A DNA stretch of 64,000 nucleotides from Macrophomina tecta (Eukaryota; Ascomycota; Dothideomycetes; Botryosphaeriales; Botryosphaeriaceae), in the NCBI GenBank assembly GCA_024180945.1, contig JAKSGN010000035.1, forward strand, positions 992,001 through 1,056,000, in the 5' to 3' direction. How positions within the stretch are numbered: position 1 is the first letter of the stretch; every line of letters begins with the position of its first letter. Below, piece by piece: positions 47,051-59,440 of the stretch. The notes under the pieces are model-generated. The model ran no database searches. It saw only the letters and a list, made by a program, of their open reading frames with translations, and was not told the DNA's origin. The translations under genes and the position numbers were made by a program.

Positions 47051-48424
47051 TTACTCATCCACTCCGGGGAGAATGGGATGTTTTGCTGCCATTTCGTCCA
47101 AGTAAGCCAGCACGACTTTTCCCCACAAGGGTTTGCCCGTGTAGAATGCTATCTTTTCTGGAAGCTTGTGCAGCATACCACCAAGTCTTGCTGCAAAACC
47201 TGGCTCTTCAGCAATGTCGGCCAGACGATAGAGGTATCTGGTCGGTATATCAGCGTTGCCCAATCTTCAGACGTCCTCAATCAAGTGCATGTGAAGTGCA
47301 GATGCCTCACTCACGTCTTCGTCAACATGCACATTGCGCCCTACTTCGGAAGCCGACGTAGAACCTGTCTCTCCACGCGCAGCTGAACTTGGTTGATGTC
47401 GATGTGCTCATTCGCAGTCGCAGTATCACCCTCATGCAAATGCGTTCCCTCCAGAAAGAAGAGCTCCTCGCGGTCGTTGATCCCCCAATTCACACGCATG
47501 ACCAGCTTATCAGGGCCCACACTTTTGAAAAACCTATCCACAGTCAGCATACAGCACCTCCCAATGGATCCACAGCCACCGCCACACTCACTTATTCATC
47601 GCCGTCCTCAGCCTCTCCTTGTACACCGGCACCGGCCCATGAATCGCCGTCAACCCCTTATCCATCTTCTCCCGCATCTTGAACCCCGCCGGAAACGCGC
47701 TCACGGCCGCCTTCAACACATACTCTTCTTCTTCTTCTTCTTCTTCTTCTTCCTCCTCCCCCTCGCCCGGCACCAACACCGCCAAGTCCTCCTCCGTCAC
47801 CCTCGCCACCACCTCGACCGCCCTCAACCCGCCCCACGGCGCCACAACCTCCCACTTCTCGCCCGTAACCCCATTCTTCAACCACCTGACCCTGCTTCCC
47901 TCCTCCTCCGTGCCCCACACCCCGGGGAACCGCCTCGGCAGATACGCCACCAAATCCTCCAGCAGCTCCTCCACCGCCGCGTCGGCCTCCGGCCTGCAAT
48001 CGATCGCGCCCGGCCACCCGACCTCATCGAGGATGCGGCGCTTGTGCGCCATGCGCGCGGCGTAGTTGCAATCGATGCGCAGCCAGTCGTCGGGCGCGCA
48101 GGAACGCAGCGCCATGGTCGGGACGTAGACGCGGTCGGGGGAGATGTAGGGGTCACGGTGCCATTGGTCGGGGGGCAGGGTGATGGCGTTCGGGAGGGGG
48201 GCGGTGTGGGTGAATGTGAGGGGAGGGGCGGTGGCGCGGCGGGTGCCGTAGAAGGCATGTTTTTTTGCGGAAATGGAAGGGTTGGGGGGAGGGAAGCGGC
48301 GGCGGCGGCGGCGGTGGCGGCGGTGAGTGAGTTGGACGAGTAGGATGGAGAGGAAGAGGGTTAGTGAGAGGATGGAGAGGGCGTGACCGTGGAGAGAGGG
48401 GAGGAGGGTGCTGATGAGTGGCAT
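47051..48424 (-). pseudogene. DUF3445 (haem-dependent oxidative N-demethylase-like) gene with an in-frame TAG
   Basis: The family (PF11927) includes haem enzymes that demethylate dimethylamine-type substrates; the fungal substrate is unknown. Exon 1 (48424-47592) has a hydrophobic N-terminal helix (LSILSLTLFLSILLVQL), a basic stretch, then the family body (DRVYVPTMALRSCAPDDWLR, LPRRFPGVWG). It includes a 15-residue Glu tract encoded by a CTT repeat. Exon 2 (47533-47315) gives DKLVMRVNWGINDREELFFLE and RVERQVLRRLPK, then a TAG codon (47343-47341), then GAMCMLTKT in the same frame. Exon 3 (47237-47051) gives YLYRLADIAEEPGF to the end. Everything around the TAG keeps frame, so this is a point nonsense change, or the GTAGGG there works as an alternative donor that skips about nine residues and still keeps phase (RLPK-YLYRL). 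It may therefore be functional; the pseudogene label is provisional. Confidence 0.7.
47724..47755. repeat. CTT trinucleotide repeat encoding poly-Glu
   Basis: About ten CTT units followed by CTC variants, inside exon 1 of the DUF3445 gene. On the coding (minus) strand it reads as about 15 glutamates. Confidence 0.9.
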
Positions 48425-49942
48425 TGTTTCTGGCGCGCGTTCGCGGAGAGTGCTGAGACAATTGATGGTCTAAGAGGCGGCCAACTTTGATGGACGAGCA
48501 GTTCAACACGAGGCGGAGGCAATTGTTGAGGTTGGAAAGCTGATGTTTCTGGAAAAGGTTGCCTGAGGTTCATCGCTATCGATGGTTCCCCCACCGCTGA
48601 TAACAAGCTCGTCGCTTGGACCTTCGTTTTCTGGGGGCGTTGCATCACGAGTTGCTCTTTTAGACAAATGGTACATGACAAAGTGCGAAGCCAAGCAGAT
48701 GCGCTGAATCCCTTTGCGGCAACACGAATTGAAATGCCGTCTACGCGAGTGGGCAGGACGCAGAATTTATAGGGCAGAAAGCGAGGCTCAAAGGAAATAC
48801 ACTCCGTACGGATAGGCAAGATTAAGCTTTCGCTCACGGCCAGCCTCATCACTCTCGCCAAGCGGACGTCGTATCAACCACGCGTGGCGAAAGTATGTCT
48901 TGTGGAACAAGGTCTCAAAAGTAAATCGCAAAGTCTCTCAGTGGGACAACAGTCTACAGGGTGAACGCGCCAACCTGCAGCATCCTGAAGAGGAAAAGGA
49001 GAAAGGCTGCACCCCAGATTGCCCGCAAAGGATAACGTTAAGCGTGGGATCCGCGGGGTCGAGGCTTGCGCGCCGAGTAACCATGTCCGGCGAAGCAGGT
49101 TAAAACTTCCAGGCGAGCATCATCGCTGCTGAGGGCAAGCAAAGTCCGAAAACCAAGCCAGGCGATGGAGTGCTGGTTACCAACGTGGTCCTGGCAGTTC
49201 CCGGTTTCCTGGTTGCGCGGACAGATGTCCGCGGATCGCCGTGCTGCACTGCTTGATCAAACGGGAAAAAACGTGGGGAGCGGCACGCTTCAGATCACCT
49301 CCCCGAGTCCCCGGTCCGCATGCCAGGCGGCGAAACCGTGAGCCCCGAGCGGGACGGTCTTTTGACCGAGGCACCGGTACGCAACGGAAAAGAACATGTG
49401 TTGAGGAACAGGTACCCGCCTTTGCAGATCTTTTACATTTCTTTTCACGGCCACGAGCTCATATGTAGATCAAAGGGTTCCGGACTGACGCAATAATCAC
49501 CTGAGCGATTCGAAATCCTCAATATTGCTGCTCCGCCTTCCCGGGCCTGCGCCTTACTACTTCCTGATGCTGACCTGAATCGCCGATACTAGTAGAAACC
49601 GCTGCCGCGCTTGTAACTGAACAAACACCTGCTTTCAAACTCGGGCGCCCTGTCTTCGCACCATTTCCATCACAAGTTCATCGCGCGCCCACGGTCGCTT
49701 TTCAACCCCACCGGACACGCCGACCATCCACTGAAGGGTACTCCGACCGAGAGTGAATGACGCATCGACTTGAGAAGCCTACCACCACTGGTACAGGAAG
49801 CAAAGTCCTGCTTTGCAACGCGGAGTCGAATCAGACGCTGCTTGAGACGTCCGAAGTGGCTACATGACCCAGCACGGCTTGCGAAAAAGATTCGAAAGGA
49901 CCAGAAGAATTCCAACAGAAAACTGCCGGTAGAAAGTCACTC
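48425..49942. other. Intergenic, 1.5 kb
   Basis: It holds the promoter of the DUF3445 gene on the left and the 3' UTR of the Zn2Cys6 regulator on the right. The minus-strand frame at 48361-48861 runs into the DUF3445 start in another register and has no domain. Nothing else is seen. Confidence 0.5.
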
Positions 49943-52473
49943 TCACGGTGGCCTTGCTCGCGCCCACTCAGTCCTCAACTCATCGGCAAGGCTCTGTACC
50001 GGCCAGCCCGTATTGCGCTGGTGCTTCTCGATGAGCTCGCAGATTTTTTCTCGCTTAGGGCTTTCGGTCGCGTAGAGCCCAGCCGCGAAGAGACACTGGG
50101 TGGACACAACTTCAGCTGGCTCGTAATCGATCGTCATGGCCAGACCCGCGATCATATCGATGGCAGCGTTGAGGTCTTTTTCGCGCGCCAAATATTCGCG
50201 ATACCCGCCCGCTGCAGGCTGGTGAATCATGAGAAGAATGCGGGCAAAATTGTGCATCTGAATGGCAGCGGCTACATACTGAATTAGCAACGGACCCGAT
50301 GCTTATCGCGTATAGAGGAGAAGGGATCTTGATGTGGGGAAGTGTCGATACGGGTAAGTGTCAAGGGAGAGCTTGCGTGCGTTGGGGCTGGGCTCATCTA
50401 CGCCAACGATCGTCACATACCAAATCCTGGCGGGTTGATCCAGATAGGCTTGAATGGGCGGCCACTCTCAGTCTCTGCGTTGGTCATGGGCAGTGGATTG
50501 AAGTGCATAGTCAAGTTCAAGCGCCACTCTTCTAGCATGTTGAACAGCGTATCTGCTCGCTCAATCCGCAATTGTAAGTTCACCTCTCCCATCTTCGTTT
50601 CCTCTTCCGACGCGTAGTTGACTGCCTGTGAGAGGAGGAACACGGCGCGCGATGCAATGTCATACTGATCCATGAGCTGGTACGGGCGAGTCGGCTGATA
50701 GAAGCTGAAGCAGCGCCTTCGCTCGCGGAAGGCGGCCCATACATCCTGCCGCAACCAGCTCCACCAAACCGCTTGCTTCAGCCCGCCGGACTGTCCGTTG
50801 ATGTCTTGCGACCGTTGAATCCAGAATACGCCTTTCAGGTGGCGCTCCCAGCCGCTCCCAGCGCCATCGATCATCTCGTACTTGGAAACAATGAGAGCAG
50901 TTGCGAGCAACTCGACGCTGCGATTGAAGGACTCGTAGCGCATGGCGCCCTGGAGATATTGTAGGGTTTCTGAGTAGTACTGTACGGCGACAGTGCGGTC
51001 CATAGTCTCACCGTTGTTGCCCGGGCGGATGGAGAGATGGCGGGACGACAGGGCCAGAATAGCCTTCATCAGCCCCTCGTTGCTCATGGCCAACTGGGGG
51101 ACGAGCGACGAGAAGTGCTTCAGCGGGTCGTACAGGTCCAGCCAAAAGCTGAGGTTGTCGACAAAATGCCTGAAGACGGGGACCTCGTCGTCGCGCAAAA
51201 CCACTGCGCTCTGCCAGTACTTGCGCTCCGTGGCGTGCACCGGGTCCTCGGGCTGCGGCGCCGGAGTCGAGGCGAGGCGAGGCGGGAAACTGGTGACGGG
51301 CGTGCCCACGGAGACGGAGGGGCTGTGGAAGCCCTGCGTGGAGAAGCTGGCAGCGCGAAGGCTGCTGAAGCTTGACTCGTCGGTGGCATGGGAGCGTTGA
51401 CCGAGATGTTCTGCGTTGGACTCTACAGGGTTAAGATTGTCTGCGTCGTCGGCCAGAAGACCGAACCAGCGCAGAGGGGCTATCTCAGCAGGATAGGGAT
51501 TGGAGCTCAGGGTGCTCTGGGGGCTCATGGTGTCCTCCTGGGAAGCGCTCCACGCCAAGGGTGGCGAGATGTGCTGCTGCATGCCCGCTGCAGGGCCCTC
51601 GCCAGGCGGCTGGGCCTCGCGGATGCCTCCCGGCAGCGCTGGCGCCTCTATGGACGGGTCCCATCGGACCTGTGCCGGCGCCGCGAGCGAGCTTCTAACA
51701 ATACCCGCACCTTGCTGCAGCCTCGCCGCGTCGGCCGGCGGCTGCGAGGCCTGCTGGAGCGAGGGCAGCCGGAACTGCTGGGCCGCCTGCTGGGCCGCGG
51801 CCAGCTGCTGGGCCTGGACATGTTGGTGGTGGTGGAGCTGCGGCGCGTGCTGCTGGGGCTGCGGAACGCGCTGCTGCTCCAGAGGAGACGATGCCGGCGG
51901 TGGGTGAGGGGCGGCCAGCGCACTGCGCGAGGAAGAAGCACCGGCTGGCTGGGGTTGAGCGGTGGCTGACGTCTGCTGCTGTGAGTGACTGCTGATGCAA
52001 GCTGGGGCAGGGGGAGGGCCGCGGGCACCGCTGAGGACGACGGGGACGCGGCACCCAGCTCCGGGGGGCGGGCGGCTCTGTGGGAGACAGGCGTGCTCAG
52101 CCCTACCGGGCGTGGTGCAGGGCAGATGAGGCTGAACGGGTAGAAGGGCAGGTTACCTTGGCGGGCGTGTTGTAGACGCAAGGGCGGTTGCCCTTGGAAC
52201 AGGGCCCACAGATCGGCTTGACCTCATCGCACTTCATATGACGGGCGCGGCAAACGGCACTGCACGGTCAGCAAGGGCGCCATCCTGTGTGCAACCCGAC
52301 ACGCTACAAGTGATGGTGCGCCTGTCTCGGCTGGCGGCTCTGGGGCGGATGAGGGCGCGCAACTCACCAGCCAGTTGTCGTGCGCAACCCGCGACCGCGA
52401 GGTTTGCGCGGCTTGCGCTTGGGCGCGCCTGCTCCAGCTCCAGCGCCGGCGCCAGCGCTCGCTCCGCCAGCAG

Positions 52474-52505
<32 letters not shown>

Positions 52506-52546
52506 TCTGGAGGGGCATTGCCGGTGCTCGATGGTGTCGCAAGCAT
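49943..52546 (-). CDS. Zn2Cys6 transcription factor
   Basis: A nuclear DNA-binding regulator. The exons are 52546-52368, 52259-52157, 52077-50421 and 50271-49943, about 755 residues. After a Pro/Ala-rich start (a GGC/CGG repeat on the plus strand gives ten prolines) and a basic patch (KRKPRKPRGRG), the binuclear cluster reads C60-x2-C63-x6-C70-x6-C77-x2-C80-x6-C87. It is split by the first intron (GTGAGT to TGCAG), whose phase regenerates Cys60. A Gln/His/Pro-rich region (LHHHQHVQAQQ) follows, then a helical middle domain (FVDNLSFWLDLYDPLKHF, ALSSRHLSI, QYYSETLQYLQGAM) of the fungal TF type, ending in AAIQMHNFARILLMIHQP. The last intron (149 bp) needs GTAG at 50272 as acceptor to keep phase. 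Target genes unknown; the neighbouring DHA kinase is divergent from it, about 1.1 kb away. Confidence 0.88.
52475..52505. repeat. CGG trinucleotide repeat encoding poly-Pro
   Basis: About ten CGG units on the plus strand, read as a proline run in exon 1 of the Zn2Cys6 regulator on the minus strand. Confidence 0.9.
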
Positions 52547-53634
52547 CGTTTCGAGGCTTGCGCATCAGGCCATACGCCACGTTACTCGAGGGCTCGGGTC
52601 AAAGATGGGGCGGGGGGAGGATGCGCAGACGGGCACCCGTCGCGGATGGCGATGGTTAGGCCGCTGGAAAATTGCTGCCCTGTGGCTCCGCTCCGGCGCC
52701 CGGCCTCGAGTCGCGCCTGCTGCCAAGTGCTCCCCCTGCCGCTCCCGTACTGACTGTTCTCGCTGCCCCCGCCTGCCTGTTTCAATACCGCCCCGCTGAC
52801 GGCCTGTCAGCAGCACCGCTCAACCCAACCGGGGAAGCGCTGCACACAGCTACTTCTCCCCACGCTCGACCGCCAAGGAGCAGCAGCACCGCCAGACGAC
52901 TGCACATTTACTGAGGATCCCATCCCCTCCACCCGGCCACCTCACAGCTTCCTCCACTCAACGCTCGTACCTTAGCATGCGCCGAGCACTCAGCCGGACC
53001 TCTTGCTCGTCGATCCGTCTTCACTGCAACCCACGCACCTCGTCGCTGGTGACAAGCTGCAGCTGCAACGTCCCGTGAATTATTCCGAGTGAGAGGCGCG
53101 ACTGCGAGTGCCATGGCTAGCACGCTTTTCAGAGCCGCAATGGCCCGCAGCCAATCGCCGTTCCAGACCGCTCGCTGGCGCGTAGCATCACCCGAGAAAG
53201 CCAGCTGCACTCCGTGTCTGCAAGCTGCGCTTCGCCCGCCCTTCCCCGCGTTTCGGCTGACGCTTTTCTCGGCCGGTGCACCAATCCAAGCAGCCAGCAG
53301 AGCTCACGGCTTGCCTATTTAGGCATGCCGGCAGCTTCACTTCTCCCTCGCCTCCCAATCCAGCTCTTCCGGCATTCCTGCTTTTGCCCTCAACCCCGCT
53401 GCGCTCACTGCGGGGCTTGCGGAAAAGCTGCCGTGATGCCTTCCATGCCGCCCGCTATCGCAGGTATTGCGCTGCTACCACGTAGGCCTCCGCCGGCTCA
53501 CCTAAACGCCCCTTCAACTGCTTACTTTGCTTTCGCAGACGACCATTAGAGCAATTCTAGAGCTTGGTGCCACGGAACCAGCCGAGTGTCGCTTGTTCCC
53601 CCTCTCACCATCCTCTCTTCACACCGTCATCGTC
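52547..53634. promoter_or_regulatory. Divergent intergenic region between regulator and DHA kinase
   Basis: About 1.1 kb shared upstream region of the Zn2Cys6 regulator (-) and dihydroxyacetone kinase (+). The right part becomes CT-rich just before the kinase start (CTCTCACCATCCTCTCTTC), typical of a fungal leader. No specific binding site can be assigned. Confidence 0.45.
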
Positions 53635-55674
53635 ATGTCCACAAAGCATTTCTTTCCCGATACCAATGGCGTCGTCGTACGCGCCTTGGACTCGATCGTC
53701 GCCCGCAACCCTCATCTAGAGCATGACGAAGCAAATCGCGTCGTCTTTTCGAAGACACACCCTCCATCCAAAGTCACTATAATATCAGGGGGCGGCAGTG
53801 GCCACGAGCCGGCATGGGCAGGCTATGTGGGCGATGGAATGCTGACAGCGTCCGTCGCTGGAGAGGTCTTTGCGAGTCCGTCGACGAAGCAAGTCATGGC
53901 GGCTATCAGAAATGCACCATCCGACGCCGGCGTCATTCTGTGCATCACCAATTATACAGGAGATAGGCTACACTTCGGCCTGGCAAGGGAGAAGACTCAT
54001 GCGTTGGGCCAAAAAATCGCGCAGATTCCTTTGACAGATGATGTTGCTTTGGGAAGGAAGAAATCCGAGCTTCTGGGCCGCAGAGGTTTGGCGGGCAATG
54101 TTTTGGGTATGTGGTGAAGCTCCGTCCAGTCGACAGCCACTGACGGCGGACCAGTCCTCAAGCTTTTGGGAGCAGCCGCACACGAATCCTGGAGTTTCGA
54201 AGAGTGCTGGAAGCTTGGTTCTGAGGTCAATGCTCAATTGGCTACCATCGGTACAAGTCTGGACCACTGCCACATCCCAGGTCGGACGCACCACGAAAGT
54301 ATCGACGACGCTGCCTGCGTACTTGGAATGGGAATTCACAACGAACCGGTATTATCCTCAGGGTTCGGCCAAAATCGCTCTAAACTTACTCAGTGTAACA
54401 GGGCCTGCGGAAAATCTCGCCCATGCCGTCTCCGCACGATCTGATCCAGGAGATGCTACTTTACGTTCTGGATCCCAACGACTCGGATCGTGCTTTTGTG
54501 AAATTCAGTCCCGAGGATGACATTGCTCTTTTAATCAACAATTTTGGTGGTCTATCCAATCTGGAATTAGAAGCGCTCACACAAATTGCCCTCGAACAGC
54601 TGGGTGAGTATCAAGCGGGAAGCCATGGGATAATCTGTGCTGATAGTTCGAGTAGATAACGATTGGAAGATCAAACCATGCCGTATCTACTCTGGCATGT
54701 TTGAGACCTCCCTCAATGGGCCTGGGTTCTCTTTGACCCTGGGCAATCTGTCAAATGTCGCAACTTCTGTCAATAGGCCTGTCTCGGAACTGCTCCGGCT
54801 TCTTGATGCGCCGACCTCAGCTCCAGCCTGGCCACGGAGCGGATACGGACAGCCCGTCAACATTTCCGAAGAAGCGGCAAACCGGCGTGCAGAGGCACGG
54901 GCAGAGGCTGAGAAGGGTGGTCAGGATCTCAAAGGACCAGAAGGTATGAACTCACTCGATTCTTTCCCTGCCTTGCATTCCATCTTTTTCATGTGCTTTT
55001 CGAACTGTCTGTGGCCTACCTTACTAACCTCAGTAGCTCCACCTTCGCTCCTTCTTGCTCTCAGCACTGCCTGCAATGCGGCCATGGCTGAGGAACCCAA
55101 CATCACCAAATATGACATCCAAATGGGTGACGGTGACTGCGGTGAAGCAGTAGCTGGTGTGTGCAAAGCGCTACTCGCATCCATGAAAGCAGCACCCTTT
55201 GTCACAAAAGCGCCATCGCTCTTCGCATGCCTCGCTGCTATCAACAGCACGCTCGAAGACATGGGCGGCTCTCTCGGAGCCATCCTTTCTATCTTATTGA
55301 CAGCGTTTGCTGGAAATCTGCAGCGCGCAGCAGTATCTCAACCTTCTTTCAAGCTTGATGTAGCCTCGATTGGGGATGCATCTGGCGAAGCGTTGGATGC
55401 ATTGAAAGCGTATACGGGAGCGAGGGAGGGAGATCGAACAGTAATGGATGCACTGATTCCGTGGTGTGAGTCGCTGCAGTATTCAAAAGACGTCAGCAAA
55501 GCATTGAGCGCGGCGGAGGAAGGGGCCAAGAAAACAGCAGGAATGAAGCCGAGGTTCGGCAGGGCGACTTATGTGGGAGAAGTGAAGGATGGAGAAGCGA
55601 TGCCGCCAGACCCCGGGGCGTATGCTGTGGCGGTGTTCTTGAGGGGATTGGTAGAGGGAGGAGGATGGGCTTAG
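53635..55674 (+). CDS. DAK1: Dihydroxyacetone kinase (DhaK-DhaL)
   Basis: ATP-dependent phosphorylation of dihydroxyacetone (and glyceraldehyde) to the triose phosphate, a cytosolic step of glycerol use and DHA detoxification. The five exons are 53635-54106, 54155-54348, 54402-54603, 54647-54943 and 55034-55674, with introns of 43-90 bp, giving 601 residues, the usual size. The DhaK domain has IISGGGSGHEPAWAGYVGDG, NYTGDRLHFGLA and LDHCHIPGR, whose His (near 197) should form the hemiaminal with the substrate. The DhaL domain has QMGDGDCGE (near 420; the Asp bind Mg-ATP) and DMGGSLGAI. All catalytic signatures are intact. It is divergent from the Zn2Cys6 regulator. Confidence 0.96.
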
Positions 55675-56431
55675 GATGGGAAGGCAATGTAACGGATTCC
55701 TGAAGTTCGACTCGTAGGAAGCTGTGGGATGAGGCCGGTGGGTAAAGAATTGCGATTTTGAATTTTTACCTTGGGTGAGTTGTGCGTAATGTGGGATTAG
55801 CGCGCAAGCTGAAGCAAATTGTGTAGTCCGAGTATACTCCTCTTTCCTAAAGTCGCACACATGGCAATTTCGGCCTCCAGTCACGCTCACGAAACACGAT
55901 GTTGGTGATACGAAGTTTTTACAAATGTAGCTACGTCTGCGGGCGAAGTGTTTACCCGGCCGGCCGCAGAAGCCCACTATACGCCCCGAGGGCTGCCCGC
56001 GGGTGTCCTCGGGCGGCAATAACTCGATTATTCAGACAATTCCCTCCCTATGCATGGAAATGTGACACAGTCTGCCGTAAAATATCGTACCCTCTTTTCT
56101 TGTCATCCACGAATGTTATTCATACGCCCCTTTTCCCGGACCTCACTCCGGCGGACACACACGCGTCAAAGAAATCCCACTCTGCCTGCTCGTCTCCTTT
56201 TCACGCCCCTGTTGAAGTCAGTATATCTGTCCTCATATCCACTTCAAACATTTCATTTCCTTTTTGGTATCGCCATCTGCTCTCGCCTATCAAGTTTCAT
56301 CAGATCCCTACCTACGTAGTGGCTGCCGCAGATCTCCCCCCTTCCGCCCTCTCGCCCTCCCGCCCGCCATACCTCCCGATACCGAAATACGAAAATTTCT
56401 ATAACCTCTTCCGCCCCTCCCTCTTTCGTCT
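55675..56431. other. Intergenic between convergent genes
   Basis: About 750 bp between the DHA kinase stop and the MFS transporter stop, probably both 3' UTRs. The plus-strand frame at 55899-56525 is open through it but has no domain and overlaps the transporter end. Confidence 0.5.
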
Positions 56432-58119
56432 TTATGGCCACCGCCTCACCACGACATGCGCGCCGATGTACACGGCCACGCCGACGCCGCACATGGCGCT
56501 GATGACGCCGAAGCCGAGCACATAGCGCGGCGCGTCGGCCGCGGGGAACAAGTAGGCGCCGTAGATCTGGGCGAGGTTGCCGAGCGCGTTGACGAGGGCG
56601 AGTGACACGGCGCGCGTGCGCGGCGGCTGCCGGCCGAAGGTCGACGAGGCGTAGGACAGCGCGAGGGCGTTGGAGGACCAGAGGCCCGAGGCCATGAACT
56701 GTTTCGAAAATACGTGTCAGGATGGTGGTTTTTTTTTTTTTTTCCTCCTTTCTTTAGGCCCTTTGGAAAGAAAGAAGGGAGGCGGCGTGAGGGGAAACGC
56801 ACTATAAGGAGGATGTACCGCGCCGTGAAGTTGGTCGTGATGGTCACGGCGATGGAGGTAGCGGTCGAGAGGGAGAGCCAGCCTGCGATGGCCAGGCCAC
56901 GGTGGTGCGGGTGCTGGTCGAGGAGGTAGGCGGATACCCCGACGAAGAGGAAGGCGACCGCGTAGATGGGGACAACCATGTATTGGGCCATGTGCGAGGT
57001 GTAGCCCAGACCGGCGACAAGGGTCGGGTAGAAGTAGGATAGGGTGGAGGAGCCGACGATGACCTGTTGGTGATGAGGTAAGTTAGCATGGTGGTTGCGG
57101 GGGCCTGTTGCTGGTGTGGGGTGTCGGACTACTCACCATGTAGCCGACTACCATCAGCCATGTGCGCCAGTTGCGGATCGATTGTAGGAACGCCTGTCTG
57201 GAGCCGAGCTGCTCGTCTTCGGAGGTACGGGTGGTTACGTTGTCTTCTGCCAGCCGGTGGACTGCGAGTTGGCGTTCGCGCTGGGAGAACTTCTTGGTCG
57301 TGTCGGGGAAGTCGAGGAGGAGGTAGGAGGAGATGATGGCCCAGCCGCAGGTTGCTGCTCCTTCAACGATCTGGTCCTTGTCAGTGCCGCGTCGACCGTA
57401 TGGTGGAGAGGAATTACAAAAAGCCATCTCCATCCGGCTATGCCGTGTGCATCATGCAATCCCTTGGTGATGGCACCGGCGAGGATGCCACCGAAGGCGC
57501 CTGACAGCACAGCTGCTGAAATGTATATACCGAAACGCTTGGACTGTTCATTCTTCTTGTACCATGAGGAGAGGATCAACAGGATGCCTGGAGCAAACCC
57601 GGCCTCGAATATTCCGACCACGAAGCGGAGTGCCACCAGCTGATGGTAGTTATGGATCACAGCCATGCAGCAAGTGACGGCACCCCACAGGAACATCAGG
57701 GCTGGGAGGAAGATGGATGGTCTCGTCCGGGAGAGAATCATGTTGGACGGCACTTCGAAGACGACGTATGATACGAAGAAGACAACAAGCGCGACGGAGT
57801 ATTCGTTGGAGGTGAGGTTAAGGTCATCCATCATCCCAGCTATCTTTGCATTTCCGATGCTTTTCGGCATGGTGTAAGCCTGGTGTCGGCAAGGGGTGGT
57901 GCGTGGCGGATGAACATACTTTGTCCGATCCATATAGGAGAGCAGGTACATGAGCCAGATGGTCGGCAGCAGGAAGAGATCGATCTTGCGGACAAGCTTA
58001 GTCTCCTCTTCTGGGGAATACTCCAGCTCCTGATAATGCTTCATGCCATCCATCGGACATGAGGTCGGCACTGCCTCGATGTGCTCGGGATTTCCTTGCT
58101 TGCCATCTTTGACGGACAT
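56432..58119 (-). CDS. MFS transporter, anion:cation symporter (Dal5/allantoate permease-like) family
   Basis: A plasma-membrane proton symporter of the family that carries allantoate, nicotinate, pantothenate or similar organic anions; the substrate is not readable from sequence. The five exons are 58119-57920, 57859-57418, 57370-57137, 57063-56803 and 56698-56432, giving 467 residues and about 12 helices. It shows KIDLFLLPTIWLMYLLSYMD with RTN-IGNAKIAGM across the first intron, the VPSNMILSRTRPSIFLP loop, RFVVGIFEAGFAPG and GWRWLF. NWRTWLMVVGYMV starts the second half. Intron 1 has an AAG acceptor (57860), chosen because it restores the family signature. The last intron (56699-56802) holds a 15-nt homopolymer. 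An open frame continues upstream of ATG58119 but lacks family similarity and is taken as 5' UTR. Confidence 0.92.
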
Positions 58120-59440
58120 GTTGGGAAGAGAGTGCTCGATGACTGTCCCGACGACTGCAGACCACAGCAGTGGGGAAGGCGGATGAAAAATCTGAGGTGC
58201 AGCAGATAAGGGTCGAGATGCACGAGATGCAGGCCAAGCGATATGCGAAATAGCAGGGTAGAAGATCTCAGAACCACGGTCAACCATCCGACGGACGATT
58301 GAACGGATAGTTATAGTCGCTGAGCATTCCAAGGAACGAGCGACACTGCCTCATGACAGCGGCATGGCCAGGCGGCAGCTACAGTCATGGTCCATGGCGT
58401 GGACAGGCGGCAAAGGGGACTTGATCTGTCTACAGAGCCCTCGGAGCGACGAGGGCGAATTGGCCGAGGTGTGCGTGGGCTAGCCGCCTTTGATCCCTCA
58501 ACGAAGCTTGCAGCGTTAGCCGCGGACAACAGGCTGGCGGAAGCGAGCAACAACTACGTCGGCTGGCTGCATCCGTCCTATAAAGATGATGGAGGCTGAA
58601 CGGAGCGAGCAATATCCTGCCTAGCTCCCGCACACCCCGCAGTTCCCCAGGTACACTCCTGGCGGGTTTTGCGGGGAAATAAGGCCTGAACCGCCGCGGA
58701 TCTGGCGTAGGGCTCAGCTGAGATGTCCCTCGTTTCGAGGGCGCAACGTCGAACAACGGCCCCGAGAGCTGGCAACAGCCGCTGGGCATCTGTGGACTGT
58801 AGACATCTTGAGTGGCGGTAAACAGACACTCCAGAGCTCTGTCACGGCATCCAGCGCACTCAATTTGGCGTGGTGGACTGCCCCAATTGCCCACATCTCG
58901 CATGGAGGAAGAACTCGAAGGGGGCATTCCACTCCAACACATATCTGACCTCGAACTTGCCTGATTAAGCAGCCGCTTTTTGAGTAAGTGGTGCGCAAAG
59001 AGGAGTGCCGGCAGTTGACCCACCAAGTGGGAGCCGTAGATACCTACCCGACGACATCGGCTGCCGGTTTGCGTGAGTGTGACACGAGACGAGGCAGATT
59101 CCCCGTGCCGAGGCACGTTCCCAGCGACCATACCTCCGCACCCATGACTTGGTACTCCACCGCTTCGTGTCACTCTCCCCCATCTTGATCGTCTTTTGTC
59201 ACGCCATGACGTCTCGTGGACCGGCTCGAGGATGGCTTTCGACACAGGTGTAGCGAACGCTCCCGGAACGCTGCCGTGTGCTTTCCGACAGCAATACTTA
59301 TGAACCCCAGTGGCTTCCAGTTCTTCTTAGTCCTCAACCTCTGTACACCATATCTTGCGCTCTCTTCTTGCCGACTCAGCCCAGTAGGTATTCCTGCTTT
59401 TCTAATCTGCCCCGGTGCTTCCTTCGAGACGCCCGACATC
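58120..59440. promoter_or_regulatory. Divergent intergenic region between MFS transporter and SDR
   Basis: About 1.3 kb holding both promoters. The 271-residue minus-strand frame at 58430-59245 is open but has no domain and overlaps open frames on the other strand; I do not accept it. No specific site can be assigned. Confidence 0.45.

Noticed and set aside
58430..59245. 271-residue minus-strand open frame
   Set aside because: Lies in the divergent promoter region, no recognisable domain, no splice support.
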